Shown: piece by piece, positions 37,401 to 49,137 of the stretch
Layout: each line of letters starts with the position of its first letter
How positions within the stretch are numbered: the first letter of the stretch is position 1
From: Ramazzottius varieornatus
Taxonomy: Eukaryota > Tardigrada > Eutardigrada > Parachela > Ramazzottiidae
Assembly: GCA_001949185.1 (NCBI GenBank)
Contig: BDGG01000003.1
Location: 4,250,174-4,314,173, forward strand
Length of the DNA: 64,000 nt
Direction of reading: 5' to 3'
Made by a program: the position numbers and the translations under genes
Notes under the pieces: generated by a model
What the model saw: the letters and a program-made list of their open reading frames with translations, nothing else
Told to the model about the DNA's origin: nothing
Databases searched by the model: none

Positions 37401-39982
37401 TAATGTGATTACTTAGAAATTTATTGCGCTGACCCAGTTTTTTCTCTTCTTGTTGGCCTTCTCCACCCACCCTTCCAGTTATCGCCCGACAGGCATCCTT
37501 CTAATTGAAAATAACATTTTTGTCTGGTTGTTTGAACTCTGCCACTACACGATTAATAGTTTTATGGCCATGTAATGAGCGATCAGGCAAGTATGAGCTC
37601 TCCAACGTCATTCCGCCAGAAACAGCTGGGCGGAAACGATGCGGATAATGCTTCCACAGCAGATGCGTTCAAGACACCAAGTATGTAAGTCAACGAGGAA
37701 AAACTAACGCCAGGGTAATATACTACTTGATCATCACGCAGATGGCCAAAGCCGAAAAACAAATCCGGTGGACTTGCCTCCTCATAAATGTCACTTCCCT
37801 CGATATTCAAGTGCCTAATCTAAAATGAAGGAAAACAGATACCGCCAAAATTAATCCTGTTACATGTGGAATCACCTAACGCACTCCAAACTGTCCTGAG
37901 ACTCGTAATCATACCACCTGGACCTTCTGGAAAATTCCCACGATCTTTATCAAACCCTGTTTCTTTTCAAGAATATTCTGAAAATACTCAGACTTTGATT
38001 TCGACTTGTATCCTGTTTCTCCCGTTGTCGAAAAAAACCATTTCGAAGGAAATCGGTGACTTTTTTGTGATGAAAGTCTGGTTACGGTAGGTGATGAAGC
38101 GGCACTTGGCCGTCATGCGAAGAATCGTGCGAGAGTAAAAAAGTAAGCAAACAAATGAATGTTCAAGTGCTGGGCACGCAGCTCCACATGTGGCGGTGTT
38201 GCGCGACGAACGACGTGCGCGTCGACCATGTGGGAAACTTGCCACCTTACAAGTTTGCTTTACCGCTTATTTTTGCATGGCGGTAGGTCCTTCAACGCGT
38301 CAAAAAAAATTCAACACACACGTCGCTTCACACACCGCTCAAATTACAAAAAATATGTGCATAATGATTGTGACGCCTTTCACCACATTTTAATGATGCC
38401 GAAAAAGATCGTCGTTATACTCCCTGAGTATTTTCTTCCCATATTGGACACTTTAGAAAAAGCTTCTTCCGCCACTGTGATTTATGGCTGTTTTCTCGGA
38501 CAGTTGCTCCTGATTTGTGCGTATAGTTGTGGAAGCAAGACGAGCTTCCTTTCTGGAACGTTGACAAACGAACTCACCCAGACTGTTGTTCCAAGTGGCG
38601 CACGATTCTGGCCAATAACAGTGAAAAAGTGCGCCATTTGAAATGATGATCTGGGTGAAACCAAGCCAACGTTCCATTTAACGATGAGGAATGCTGGATA
38701 TTCATGTTCGTCGGGCATCGTGTTTTGCCACAGCACGTAGGCTGATGGTCGTTTTATCGGATCGCACAGAGATGGAACGCATAATGTGAGTGGACAGCCA
38801 AGGAGATCGGGTTGATCGTCAATGCCGCAGAGAACTACCGCAAACAAGAAACTGTCAAAACTACAGACGCTCTCTGCAGTGGTCATGTCTGATAAATGAC
38901 AAGGATTACATGGAAGCTACTGTCTCGGTGGCCCTGATCAGCCTGAAGTCGCCCTTTTCTCGCCTCCACCAACCCCTAAACAAAGACGGATGTTTTCTAT
39001 CGAAGTTTTCCCTTTCCTCTGCAATCCAATCTCCCTCCACTATAAAGAACCTATCCCAAACATGGGACGTGATGGGACGTGGGCAGATGACTTGAGCTAG
39101 ATCGTGATCGTAAGTGGCGCACGTATCCATTGTGATTGGCTGACCGTGTGCACCACTTGAAAAAAACGATGTGGTTCAGTTCATTCCCGATGATCGCCGA
39201 AGTCAGTTGCGGCGAAACCGAATCCGACAAATCAAACTCAATTAGCCACATCAACAATCTTTTCGAGCATCCACAGCAAAAGTCCGCGACAACCAAGTCC
39301 CTCAGTCAAATACGCTAAGAACACCAGACATTGATACAGGAAAAAACAATGCTTCGAAGTGGTCCGTTCTGAAGCGACCGACTGAGTAATTTGAGCGAGC
39401 TCTCTTCCCTGAGTATAGATTGGGAAGGAGCAGCTGAAGCGAGTCGCTTCAGGGAGGAAATTAAAAAATTTAGAAACAAGGAGCCATTGTATGATTGTAC
39501 GAGAGAATACAGTAACATGTCAGACGCCGGCAAATTGCCCGTGAAGAAAGAAAGTCTCTTCGTCAGCTGTCCAGCCTATCGGTATCCTCTTCGAAACATG
39601 CGACATAGTTATCCAACACACAAAAACTCGGAAACATACGGGCATTTGATCTTTTCGCCCTATTTCCCTTTACAACTTCGGGGTTTCCATCCATGATCCA
39701 TGCCGGCAATCAACCATGCGTGCTCCAATTAATTTTGATGGTCGATTCAAGTGACTGTGTTTACATTACACATTCAATAAAAAAGTCTTTCTTCTCTAGT
39801 TCGTGCTCAAGAGCTCGGAAGTTACGATATCTTTAGAAAGAGATCGATCATTCACCAGAGATAATTCATGGGCTTTTAATATCCCGATGATAACTTTGTA
39901 GTATTCACTCACCGAAAGCCGACGAGAACGATGCCGAAACGAAGAAGCCAATGAAGAGGGAGCATCCAAGGTGAAATTCCAT
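25409..39982 (-). CDS. Dscam: Short Dscam-type receptor (4 Ig, 4 FN3, Ig, 2 FN3, TM)
   Basis: Homophilic neuronal adhesion receptor family. Exons (minus): 39982-39913, 32363-32181, 32082-31902, 31797-31535, 31468-31244, 31172-31101, 30907-30660, 30468-29808, 29669-29532, 29457-29299, 29067-28668, 27785-27631, 27552-27268, 27196-26903, 26817-26647, 26578-26207, 25860-25409; 4,329 nt, 1,442 residues, mostly phase-1 introns. Exon 1 encodes a signal peptide (MEFHLGCSLFIGFFVSASFS) and joins exon 2 in phase across 7.5 kb. Domains: degenerate Ig at 45-130, Ig at 135-232, 233-331 and 332-430, FN3 at about 430-530, 535-634, 635-733 and 734-830, Ig at 835-918, FN3 at 919-1013 and 1014-1111, TM at about 1137-1158, then a 280-residue tail ending TTTV. 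The FN3x4-Ig-FN3x2-TM order is diagnostic for Dscam. The four N-terminal Ig domains align with Ig6-Ig9 of full-length Dscam; Ig1-5 are absent and I saw no arrays of alternative exons. Confidence 0.92.
25966..26135. repeat. Palindromic repeat doublet (Dscam intron 16)
   Basis: First hairpin core 25987-26037 intact; second (26067-26112) has a mutated left arm GGGGCGCAGC and an intact right arm GTGCGCCACC. Confidence 0.83.
27870..28463. mobile_element. Foldback element, 594 bp, Mutator-like 9-bp target duplication
   Basis: Lies in Dscam intron 11. Left end GGTGAGGGCTCCTCTCACC and the right end is its exact inverse (GGTGAGAGGAGCCCTCACC); inverted similarity continues with CACCACCG blocks. The 9-bp direct repeat TAGAGTTTT flanks it at 27861-27869 and 28464-28472. 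The interior carries many CACCACC/GGTGGTG motifs and a (GGT)n run at 28317-28343, and no transposase. A 9-bp duplication plus long terminal inverted repeats suggests a non-autonomous Mutator-like element. Confidence 0.85.
28495..28545. repeat. Right half of a palindromic repeat split by the foldback element
   Basis: Contains GTGTGCGCCGCTTGG and CCCAAATTTGCC without a left arm. A left-end like motif (GGGAGCTCAGCAAACAGG) lies on the other side of the 594-bp foldback element at 27836-27860. Confidence 0.6.
28546..28632. repeat. Palindromic repeat (Dscam intron 11)
   Basis: Core TAGTGGCGCATA and GTGCGCCACGTGG; adjacent to the split copy. Confidence 0.8.
29131..29248. repeat. Palindromic repeat (Dscam intron 10)
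   Basis: Core GAAGTAGCGCACGA and TGTGCGCCACTTC around a short loop. Confidence 0.85.
30511..30635. repeat. Palindromic repeat, near full length (Dscam intron 7)
   Basis: Core AAGTGGCGCACGC / CGTGCGCCACTT; outer arms GCTCGGCGAAGAAACTCG and CGAGTTTATTTGCCAAG pair well. Confidence 0.9.
30953..31073. repeat. Palindromic repeat (Dscam intron 6)
   Basis: Both core arms carry the same-pair change (GTGACGCACGC and CGTGCGTCACTT), so the stem is preserved. Confidence 0.87.
33298..33418. repeat. Palindromic repeat (Dscam intron 1)
   Basis: Intact left arm CCAAGTGGCGCAC; right arm CACGTGCGATGTGAG is mutated. Confidence 0.82.
36714..36835. repeat. Palindromic repeat, decayed (Dscam intron 1)
   Basis: Left arm GAAGTGGCGCACA intact; right arm largely lost (GGTCGCTGCTCTG). 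Confidence 0.65.
38562..38675. repeat. Palindromic repeat (Dscam intron 1)
   Basis: Core CCAAGTGGCGCACGA and AGTGCGCCATTTG around loop GGCCAATAACAG. Confidence 0.88.
39078..39190. repeat. Palindromic repeat (Dscam intron 1, near the first exon)
   Basis: Core TAAGTGGCGCACG and GTGTGCACCACTTG. Confidence 0.85.
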
Positions 39983-40797
39983 TGCAGCTTTCCGTGTCTT
40001 CTTCGTCATTCCTCGGCAGCTTTCAATTGTTCATACGACCATCTTATATCCAGTGCGGACGACGCAAACGAGTTCCTCGAGTAAATAACTGCTCAAAAAA
40101 TATTTCCGCTTTAAAAATCCTCAGCAACTCGTTTTCGGATAGTTAAGAGAGATTAGGCGGATCGGATTCGGGTCGGATCAAATGCAAACGCGAGGAGCTT
40201 TTGGCTGGCTTTACCGGTTGGAAAATGAACCCAGAAATGCGCCACGAGTGCGAGTATAGCTTCCTCGTTGCCTAAAGAGAGACTAATCTCTAGTCTAGCG
40301 ATGCCACTGGCGTCGCGCTGCCATCCCCAATGACTTTCCCATCTATCCAGCCCAACTTGATCACTACACAGCACAACTGGCTTGCCATCACGCTTTTACC
40401 TCCTTCCTCTCTGTGACGTACTACCGGGTATCCTGCTTCCTCCCAGTCTCTCATTGGCGGAGTTTTCGCCGCCCTTCCTTCGCGCCGGTATCTGCATGAC
40501 AGATGGTATGAAAGTGCCGCACTGGTCAAACTATACAGTAACCAGATGAATGGCATAACGCCCTTAACTTACCGTCACGCTTCAGCTCACGCCAGACCAA
40601 TAATTGAATTCACTTTCCAACAACCACCATCTGAAATGAATAAAATACAGAGAATTATTCTGACGCAACAAAAGCACCGACAAGTCAATCTACACTTGAC
40701 ACAATAACATAAATATAGTAAACGAAGAAAAAAGCCTTCGAATACATGAAACTATCTTCATAATAACTTGAGACGTCGCGGCATTTGATTTCACATA

Positions 40798-40880
40798 GAT
40801 CGGTCTACGTAGTGGCGCACATTTTCATTGTTGTCTGCCGAGAGCGTGCGCCACTTGGTAAACGATCTGGACGAATTTAC
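40798..40880. repeat. Palindromic repeat (intergenic)
   Basis: Core TAGTGGCGCACA and CGTGCGCCACTTGG. Confidence 0.85.
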
Positions 40881-41997
40881 TGATATATTTCGGTTGGAGA
40901 ATCAAACCAGCGAGATTCTCCCAAACAGAGTATACTGAAGCAGAGAACCGTTCTAATTTCTGAAATTTTGTCGTAACATAACGAACTGATTTTGTTTTGC
41001 CTGAGACCATTTTGTTTTTCGGTCCATTTTCTGCAATAGGAAAACTTCATTCTTCGGTTCTTTTTGTTGAAGTAAATCATTAGCCGAGTATCCTATAAAG
41101 TAGAGATGCTGATCAAGCTGATGGAACAGCCGCGAGCATTTGCGGTTTGTAGTTACAAGCAGTTAATCAACATTATTGAGCTCTGGCATGGTGGATATTT
41201 AAAGAGTATGTCGGTGGGGGAAATTCGAGTCATAATACATCTTTCAACCATCATGTTTTCAACGACCGAACCTTGTCAAAATATCCCCGACGACGTCAGG
41301 CGTCTTTGTAGGTCGAAATGAGGCAATAAATGAGTGGAAGAAGGGGGTCTCATTGAAGAAGCTCAAGGTTGTTCGGGGTGATTACCAGAAAGCCGCGGGT
41401 TTCCTCCAACAGAAGCCTTCCATTCATCGCCTGCAAAGACACACTATTGCGCCGAATAATTGTTGCTTGTCAGAAAGCTTCAAGAAACAAGCAAGGTTAA
41501 CCGGCATGCAGACCTCAAGTTTCATCACATGCACCGGGGAAAGATGGACAGGTGTCATGGATGCTTGCTTGTTCGGCGGATTTGCTGCCACGTGCCAGAA
41601 GGCCTTCCTTGTCTTACCTTACTTATCCTTTCGTTTTGCAGGAATGACCTGTCGACCACAAGGTGATGCGTCTCTCTTTGCTGCTCTACCACCTCGTGTA
41701 AATATCACTACGACGAACGAGACAGATTTTACGCGCTAGACCATCTGTTCCTTTTCCACTTGACTGCTGGCTGGCTTGTCCCTGCAAAGACCTGTTAACC
41801 ATCAGGTTAATCGTCAGACGCTATTATATCCACAGGTTGATTCTGTTGCACATGCTGCTTTTCTTATGAATGGAAGGACTGCCCTCAATGTCGGATGTCG
41901 TAAGAGGGCAGGTCGGCCCTCTTCATACTCTTCCTGCAGATAAGATAATGCTCCGTTACGAGTGACTTACGACATCAGGAAAAAAGTGACCATCAGT

Positions 41998-42115
41998 GGG
42001 CAAACGAATTGAACCGGTTCGTCATCTCCAGCCGCGCATTTTTTATCGTTATTAACCGGAAGAGTGCGCCACTCGACAAAGCAACCTGCTTCATACCATT
42101 TCTCCACGTGCCAAA
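41998..42115. repeat. Palindromic repeat, decayed left arm (intergenic)
   Basis: Ends GGGCAAACGAATTGAACC and right arm GTGCGCCACTCG are clear; left core lost. Confidence 0.7.
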
Positions 42116-43586
42116 TTTTGATCGGATAGAAAGAGCGAAGGTTGGTTCTGTACCCTAGATAAAGGAAGAATCGGAGGGATGGATTCAACAGGGCGGAAAC
42201 TGTTGCAGCTGCCAGCGGAAAGGCGTCTGAAGAGTCGATGCGGCAATTAAGTCGTATTCGTGTCTAATGCGGACCGGGAAGAAGCATCTGCTGCCACCAA
42301 GCCAAAACTAACTCTCTGACTGAATGCTCTTCAAAATCCTATTGTTGTCCAATGACACACAATACCGTAACAGGATGACCAATACAGGGATAACTTTTCA
42401 AGCTCAAGTGAGTAATATGATGATGAGCTTCAACAGCGTCTCGTGGGCAGTGTCTGTTCTGTCCATCGATCATTGTGTTCCCAGCTGACAGGTTTATGAT
42501 AGGTGGGTTTTAATTTAGCCGAAGCTCAATGTGCGAGGTGGGGGACTGATGAGTTATGGTGGGATCATAGCATGATTCATTTGCTACATGCACCGCTCAC
42601 TGAGCCGAAAACCCATAAAAATGAAAATGTCCAGTCTACACTTTAAAATTCCAATCAAAAATGCTCAACAGCCGACAGATGATTCTTCCCTCGACCATGC
42701 CGTCATAGCTTGGCCAGACAAACAAACAACACGCAATCTGCTCGTAATTTGCCAAACTGTTATGCCTGTACAGTATGTGAAACCCCGGCAGAGAAAAGCT
42801 GGTCAATCTTCATGAACCTACATACAGCGACCCTCGCGCGTGCAAAGGTACATTAGTATCCAGGTTCGTAACAGGTCGGCGCATTTGGTTTGGCGCGACT
42901 TTCGTGTGGCTCTTAAGCATCAGTTTGGTCTTACGTTACTGTATATCGTGCTTTGAGGATCTAATAATATACGTTTCGGCAGACTTCAATGACAATCTGG
43001 TGCAACGCAGGTCATTCTTGAGCAATTTGATTATTTTCACAGTGACACTTATTTTTTGAGTTTTGCAAATACGGTTGCGTTGACAAAAGCGCCGGGGTCA
43101 AGTCGGGATCACACGAGACTGTAATCAAATCGCCGTCTCTTCCCCCTCCGTTGTCGTGTTATTTGATCGGCAAGTGCGGGCTTTGCAGCGTACTTGATTT
43201 ATACCGTGTAATGCACACGTAAGGCACTTATGCCGTGGCTGGATAAAGGCCTTGCGCGTGCTTCTTGTCCATTTGATTCCATCACAACATGGAAATTACT
43301 CTCGCGCCTACTCATCATAATGTCATGTAGCGGGTTTAGATGCGACGACCGTTCAATCGTAGCTTATTTGACAATTAAATCAACCGGAAAGGCCATATAC
43401 TCTCAGGACGCAACACTTCCTTTACCACATTGCGGCTTTAACCAGGTCCTTCAGGTCCGCGCTCTCTCTGCAACCCAAAACCTGCCCAAAAACCTCGAGC
43501 ACCCTTCCCGAGAAGAGAAGAGAGCGCCAAATTTTGCACTGCCATATGCATCGAAAGACCTTCCGCCGAAATTCTACAGTTGGACG

Positions 43587-43705
43587 CGAGCAAATCAACG
43601 GAACCACATCGTTACCTCAATTGGCGCACTTTACGTTGTTAATGGCAGAAATGGTGCGCCACTTTGAAGAACGATTTGGCTTAGTTCATTTGCCGACGTG
43701 CAAAA
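43587..43705. repeat. Palindromic repeat (intergenic)
   Basis: Core CAATTGGCGCACTT and GGTGCGCCACTTTG. Confidence 0.85.
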
Positions 43706-44887
43706 CAACATTTTTATTGATGTTTTTATTTTATTAATGATATGCTGACGCAGTGGAAATTCCTCCCTTCAGTAAATTTCCGCCTAAGAGAAGAAAGCAG
43801 TCTGGCGGAACTTCTGGGTCAGCAAGTTGTCTTGTCTATAATCCTCCAGCTTATGAAGGGTAAATGAACTCAAAACTGTGCCCCTTCGTGATTCGCGCTT
43901 GATCTCAGAAGTTATAAAATCATTCGCCGTCTTGTTAATGATTTTGGTACAGGTGTTCGTAGCAGCTTGCATGGCCTGTATGCACTTCCCGTCGATTCAC
44001 ACCCATTTTAAAAGACTCTCTCGTTTTGTGCTCCATTAGAAAGTTGAAAGACCCATTTCCCGTAATGACAGGAAGCGCTGCTTGTCGTCTTTGGCCTCAA
44101 CGATTCTTTTGAGAGATTTGTCTTGGTACTTTGCTGCACACTCAACGACACCCTACTATACACAACACTACTACGCCAATACGGCCATATCGATTACACC
44201 CTGAAGAACATTGGGTCAAGTTTCCACTCCTTCATTTGATGGATGCTCTATCCCTAAATTCCCTTCCGGTAGATTTCTGCAAAAGACGACTTTTAAGACT
44301 GACACATATTACACATGCTTTTTGACGGGGAAGGAAGTCAACTCGGATATTACGGGCTCTCGTGATAGCGGGACTATGCGTGAGAACAAAAACCCTCAGA
44401 TAATAATAACGAAGCCTTGGCTAAAAAGACGATACGTGCTCTATTTCGAAAATCCGGTATGGATTAACTGTCGTTAATACAATTTAAGAAGAGAAACACC
44501 TTCTCATGAGATTCAAGTATAACATGCGAGGTTTCTTGGAGGGCTTATCCACCCGAAAGCTTCGGCGATGTGGAACGTTCCGAGACTAACGTCTTGGAAG
44601 GAATGAGGAACTACACAAGACGCTTGGGAGCATACAGAGAAAAAACTCACAGTAGATTACAAGACACACAGCTGTCACAGCAAGAGCTTTCCTGTGTCCA
44701 CATCGTTAAATTTTATAAACAAGCCAATGCGTTGAACAAATTCCATCAATCGAAAAAACGGCCATAATTACAACCATTTAGAACTGTCATAATCCAATTT
44801 GAATTTTTTTTATTAAATATTTTGTCTGCGCCAGCAAAGTTTTCCCGTACACGTTGGAACTACAATGTCAGAGCATCTCAAAAGCTG

Positions 44888-45010
44888 GGAGGACGGCAAA
44901 CGAAACGTGCAAGATAGTCATCTCAAGTGGCGCTCGCCTCCAGTCAATTAACACGAAGACGTGCGCCAATTGAGATAAACACCCTATACGTTTCGTTTGC
45001 CCGTCTCCAA
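44888..45010. repeat. Palindromic repeat, variant ends (intergenic)
   Basis: Shares the GGCAAACGAAACGT end with the copy at 13391; right end ACGTTTCGTTTGCC-like (CGTTTCGTTTGCCCGTC). Confidence 0.88.
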
Positions 45011-45988
45011 AATATTTTTCTGGTGGTTGAAGATCGATATGGAAAGGAAGCCTCTGGTTAACGGACTAACCAACGTTTTCCGCTTCGGCAAAAACTCAGC
45101 CTGTGCGAGATTGGCTAATTCGTTGTGACAGCCGGGAGCCCAACAACGATTCCCAGTGCGTTACAGCTCGTTAAGGAAAGTCACAGTTGTGGTTTGTGTT
45201 GGTTTTTTGTCAATCAGCAGTTAGGCCGCTGTCACTTCCTATCTTCCGGCCCAAAAATCAGCTGAGTATTCACAATGGGTTATTTTTCAATCGGGGCTAA
45301 TGGGGGTTGTTAGTACACAATTAGCCCAGAGCCTCACTGGATTATCACACCTTCAACGAACAACAAGCCGGAATTTTTTGTCCGATGCACCGAGGTTTCC
45401 GCTGAGCTCATTGTAAGGGGGATCGAATGGAGATGAGGACGCCAGGGACGAGTTTAGAAAACTATGAGCAATTACAGTAAAATCTTAACCTGATTTTCCC
45501 GAACATGAGACGCACGAATCACGATGCATAAGCCATTGGCTGTTTGACTTCATCTCTTATAGTGACGTTTCTGATTAATGAACTGACATGCAAGCATCAC
45601 ATCTGTACGGGCAAACAGGAGTATTGGACTAACCCATTTTGAAAAAAGGATGTTGCAACGGGTACTACGTCAGCATGAAGTAAATTTTGAAGAGTGATAA
45701 GAGAAAGTGGATGGAAAAACGATTCCAGAAAAGTAGTTTGAAACTGAATGCTGATGATGGACTGACTAATAATTTTTCGAAAATATTTCTTGGTCAAGAA
45801 AAGTTGCCAAAGTCTATTACTATAAAATTCAAATCCTCGATAAAAGTTATTGTCTGATTTGTGTATCAGTGTATGGAGGAAGGAAACATCAAAAGGAATA
45901 TTCTAAAAACACTTAGCTGAGGCGCCATAAGCGATACATTAGAGATGCTCCAGAGCAGCTTGATCCGGCAGTTGACGTTCTTCGTTCC

Positions 45989-47578
45989 CTATGCATCCCG
46001 CAGTACGGCCAGTCTAGAACAGCATCGAAACGGTAAGTTGTCGCGTCGGTAATGATCTGAACCAGATCATTCCTCAAGTGGCGCACGCACTCAGCCAACA
46101 ACACTGAAACGTGCGCCAGTTGGATGACGATCTTGGGTGAAACCATTTGCCGACTCTCCCAGTTCACCTGTAAAGCCCAGACAGCGGTTTAATCTCGTAC
46201 CGTTTGTTGAGAGCGTCCTCCTCCCTCTCCCTGAGGGTCGAAGCAGCCGTGGGCACTGCCGTTCCAGGTGTGGCGTTCGCAAGTTGGGCCATCACTTCCA
46301 AGCCATTCTCTTCGGCGACCTGGTGTATTAGTTGGTCGACTTGGTCCATAGGAGTAGAAAGGGTCGTAGCACCGCTCATTGCAGAGTCCATGACCTGAGT
46401 GCGCACATCAAGGTCCTCGAACTGGTGCTCGAACTGGTCCATTACTTTCTGAATCTGGAAGAGAGACACAATAAGCTAGCCGCGTATACGTACTGCACGG
46501 CTTACAAGAGATGATTCCGCTTACCTTTTCCAGATCCATGGACTGCATGGCTTTATCCAATGCTTTGGACACCATCCCAATATTCTGCGCCACCTACAAA
46601 ACCAGACCGTCTCCGGGTTGCAGTTCACACACGTGCCATGTAGGGCAACTGCGTAAGCAAAAGCTGGTTCTTACCGACTTCATCATCATTGCTGACTGAA
46701 CCCTGCTGGCAACCTGTACACAAGTAAGGGGAAATGAAGAACATGAATCATCATTGATCGAGTCACGGGGGTGAGATGCTCAGTTGAGGTTGTAGACTTT
46801 TGTCGACCATTACGCACCGCATCGACGCGACCGGCCATCTTTAGGAAGTTCAGGCCCTCGTTCTTCTTCCTGATCGCATTCTCCGCGTATATCCTGGCTC
46901 CTTCGATATTCTGACTTTGAAGAGCCTGAAAAGAAACAACAACAATGGCCATTCTACTGGTTACTTTAATTTAGTAAATTGAAACAAATGTTCTGTTGCG
47001 TCTCTCTTTTGGTCAGAACGGAAATTGGCCATCTATGGAACTTCAGGCTCTAGAGCGCGGCTCACAATATAGTGAGTGGACTTACGGAACCCCGCGGAAA
47101 CTAGTCGTTCTTTATGCAGGAATAAATGCTTACTTCAGCCTCATCTCATAGTTCTACTGTTACATAACCCTGTGGTGGTGGGTATAAGTCAAAACTCGGC
47201 GAACGAACTCGACAACATACTTGTCCAAGTGGCGCACGTTCCCAGATATACTGGCAGGAAGCGTGCGCCACTGGGAAAAGCAAATCTAGTCGAGTTCGTT
47301 TGCCAAGCTCCCAAACATGATCACGAAGAATACCTTCTTGACTTTTTGTTGTTGAACAGCCTGGTCTTTCTCCGACTTCTTAGCAAATCGTTCCAGCTGC
47401 TTTGACGAGAACTATTGGAAGAAGGCACCGAGGTTAGATCGGAGAAGGGAATGACAGAAAGCTGTGTGGTCCGTACCTTCAGCTGGAACAACACATCTGA
47501 AACAGAAGACGGACAATAATCAGATGAAACCCATTCAAAACTCGACTCTGTTGCCTACTCACCATCCATTTGCGGCAT
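45989..47578 (-). CDS. CHMP1: CHMP1 (ESCRT-III subunit)
   Basis: Exons (minus): 47578-47563, 47496-47477, 47411-47334, 46925-46818, 46713-46675, 46593-46525, 46454-46201, 46013-45989; 609 nt, 202 residues, the usual length of the family. Core helices are recognisable: FSSKQLERFAKKSEKDQA, ARIYAENAIRKKNEGLNFLK, RVDAVASRVQSAMMMKS, VMDQFEHQFEDLDVRT. The eight-codon last exon supplies the C-terminal MIT-interacting motif (DALNKRLAVLRDA), which recruits VPS4 and similar MIT proteins. Without this last splice the frame would read into a non-conserved tail, so the GTACGAG donor at 46200 is well supported. ESCRT-III acts in multivesicular body formation, cytokinetic abscission and membrane repair. CHMP1A and CHMP1B cannot be separated here. 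Confidence 0.95.
46052..46163. repeat. Palindromic repeat (CHMP1 last intron)
   Basis: Core CAAGTGGCGCACGC and CGTGCGCCAGTTGG around loop CAGCCAACAACACTG. Confidence 0.9.
47192..47315. repeat. Palindromic repeat, near full length (CHMP1 intron 3)
   Basis: Outer arms CTCGGCGAACGAACTCGAC and GTCGAGTTCGTTTGCCAAG are near-perfect complements; core AAGTGGCGCACG / CGTGCGCCACT. Confidence 0.92.
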
Positions 47579-48731
47579 CTTGGGGTCGAGTTCCGAACTC
47601 CGGGAAGGCTCGGTAAGTTCAACCTGACTCCACTTCCGGTGGACACTAGATCGACCTTAGACAACTAACACAAGTAATGTTGATAATCTCCGAGAAATCA
47701 GGTTTATCGCACCGCCGAACGAGTACAGACCATATGGCGATCGACGATCCTGGGAATCACCGCTAAGAGCTACTGGGAGATACTGCGTGAAAACTATCAG
47801 GGAAGATGTCTACAAGATGGAAGAAGATGAATATCTTCAAGAGCGCAAAGTCAAGACGCCGTTTGGGAAATTGCGAAAACGAAAGGACCAGCTGTGATGT
47901 CATGCGCTAAGACATAACATGACATACAGTACATAACCAACCCAGCATCGCGCGCATTTCCGTTGTCCCAAGCGCCAATGTTTTCCGTCGTTCAAAGAGC
48001 CGAAAAATTGCTTTTCCTCATTTATGCTGTTCTGTGTCGGGCTCACAAGTTTCTTCAACATACGTAATGATACCATACGTGATGAAACCACATGGATATC
48101 TTCAGAAGTCAAAACAAACGCAAGAAAAGGCCGCAGTACTATGGCAGTGCTTATAGTTCTTGATGGCAACCACTTTAAACGATATACGAGAAACCCTTGC
48201 TTTTCAAACTCATAGATATTGACTAGACAGTACGAAAAGCGCAGTTCCGACGAGAGAATGGGAAGATGGAATGGCTGTTACTGGAAAGCGTTGGTCGACA
48301 CTGGTGTACTTCCTGGTTGGCACATCTTCGACGACGTTGCAGTACTTATCGACAGGAAGAAGGAGTCATCACAGAACGCTTCTCGACATCGACCTTCAAA
48401 CTACCATGAAACAACCTTGATTAAACTTTTCCCGTAAATAATGTATAGGTTGCGATACAGAAGAACTTGAGCAACTCACCACACTCCACGATATCGCCCT
48501 CCAGGTATGGGTTCACGAGGACCGAGTCGTTTCGTGGTTGCGCAAAGGGCCAGAGAATTGGTCAGCAGAGCCTGAAATGGACAGTAGTAGCAGTCGAAGT
48601 TCCATCGCACCAGATCAAAGTAACTGAGACGGGAGTTGTACTTGAAGGCGTCGGGACTGTTCTAAACGGTGTTATTTCCAACGGTCAAGCATAAACTTTC
48701 TAAAAGAAGGCTGGAAATTGCTGAGGGTCGA
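47579..48731. other. Spacer upstream of CHMP1
   Basis: About 1.15 kb. Contains the CHMP1 promoter side. Short ORFs occur on both strands, none with recognisable features. No palindromic repeat. Confidence 0.5.
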
Positions 48732-48954
48732 GGTCAGCTAGAAGCTTGAAAATGCATCGACAGGCAAAGTCCGGTGAGCTCCCAATAGATGATGTTCGAA
48801 GGGGTGGTCCCTGCTGGTTGGTCCCTGCTGAGACAACTGAAGGCTTTCCCCTTTCAGATCCGGAAAAGGAAAGTAAGTGCCGGCGGCATTCAGTCCATCC
48901 CTCTTGGCATTATCCTGTCCGCACTGGAGGTACATTTGGGTTCCGCGACGACAG

Positions 48955-49137
48955 TCATAAAAGATGCAGTGACTGAAGGGAAAAGCGAAGGTGAACACAG
49001 TCGACGGGCGGTGCCCTGTTGTTCAGCAAAAGATCCGCAACTTTCCCGTTGCACATGCAATCGCTGCTCGATTGTCTGGGGTCGGCTAACGTCACTGCGA
49101 GACGTGCAAAAAGGATGAACGCCGTCCCGATCAGCAT
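48955..49137 (-). CDS. Possible small secreted Cys-containing protein, uncertain
   Basis: A 60-codon ORF with an ATG directly after an acceptor-like site (ccccttgcag at about 49163). The N-terminus looks like a signal peptide (MLIGTAFILFARLAVTLA, then DPRQ), followed by CMCNGKVADLLL and VDC. The next reading frame (48940-48732) continues with FYDCRRGTQMYLQCG, whose Cys spacing resembles the middle of a chitin-binding type-2 (CBM14) domain. No intron I could find joins the two in frame, so this may be a frameshifted pseudogene, a sequence error or chance. Confidence 0.3.
   Translation of the reverse strand: MLIGTAFILFARLAVTLADPRQSSSDCMCNGKVADLLLNNRAPPVDCVHLRFSLQSLHLL

Larger units (their letters stand above)
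32364..39912 (-). other. Dscam intron 1, 7.5 kb
   Basis: No Ig-type exon, RNA gene or conserved ORF was found inside. It holds four palindromic repeats (33298, 36714, 38562, 39078), a perfect 11-bp hairpin at 33035-33069 and a palindromic TATA-like motif CTTTATATAAAG at 35335-35346. Its size compared with the other introns (60-900 bp) makes regulatory content likely, but that is inference. Confidence 0.6.
39983..45988. other. Gene-poor 6 kb between Dscam and CHMP1
   Basis: Should include the Dscam promoter (right of 39982) and the CHMP1 3' end. It contains four palindromic repeats (40798, 41998, 43587, 44888). The ORFs present are short, unrelated to known families and mostly overlap the repeats; I found no gene, tRNA or other RNA. 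Confidence 0.6.

Noticed and set aside
40153-40556. Minus-strand ORF starting MPFIWLLYSLTSAALSYHL, considered as the Dscam signal exon
   Set aside because: No donor gives the required phase; the exon at 39982-39913 fits phase and signal-peptide length much better.
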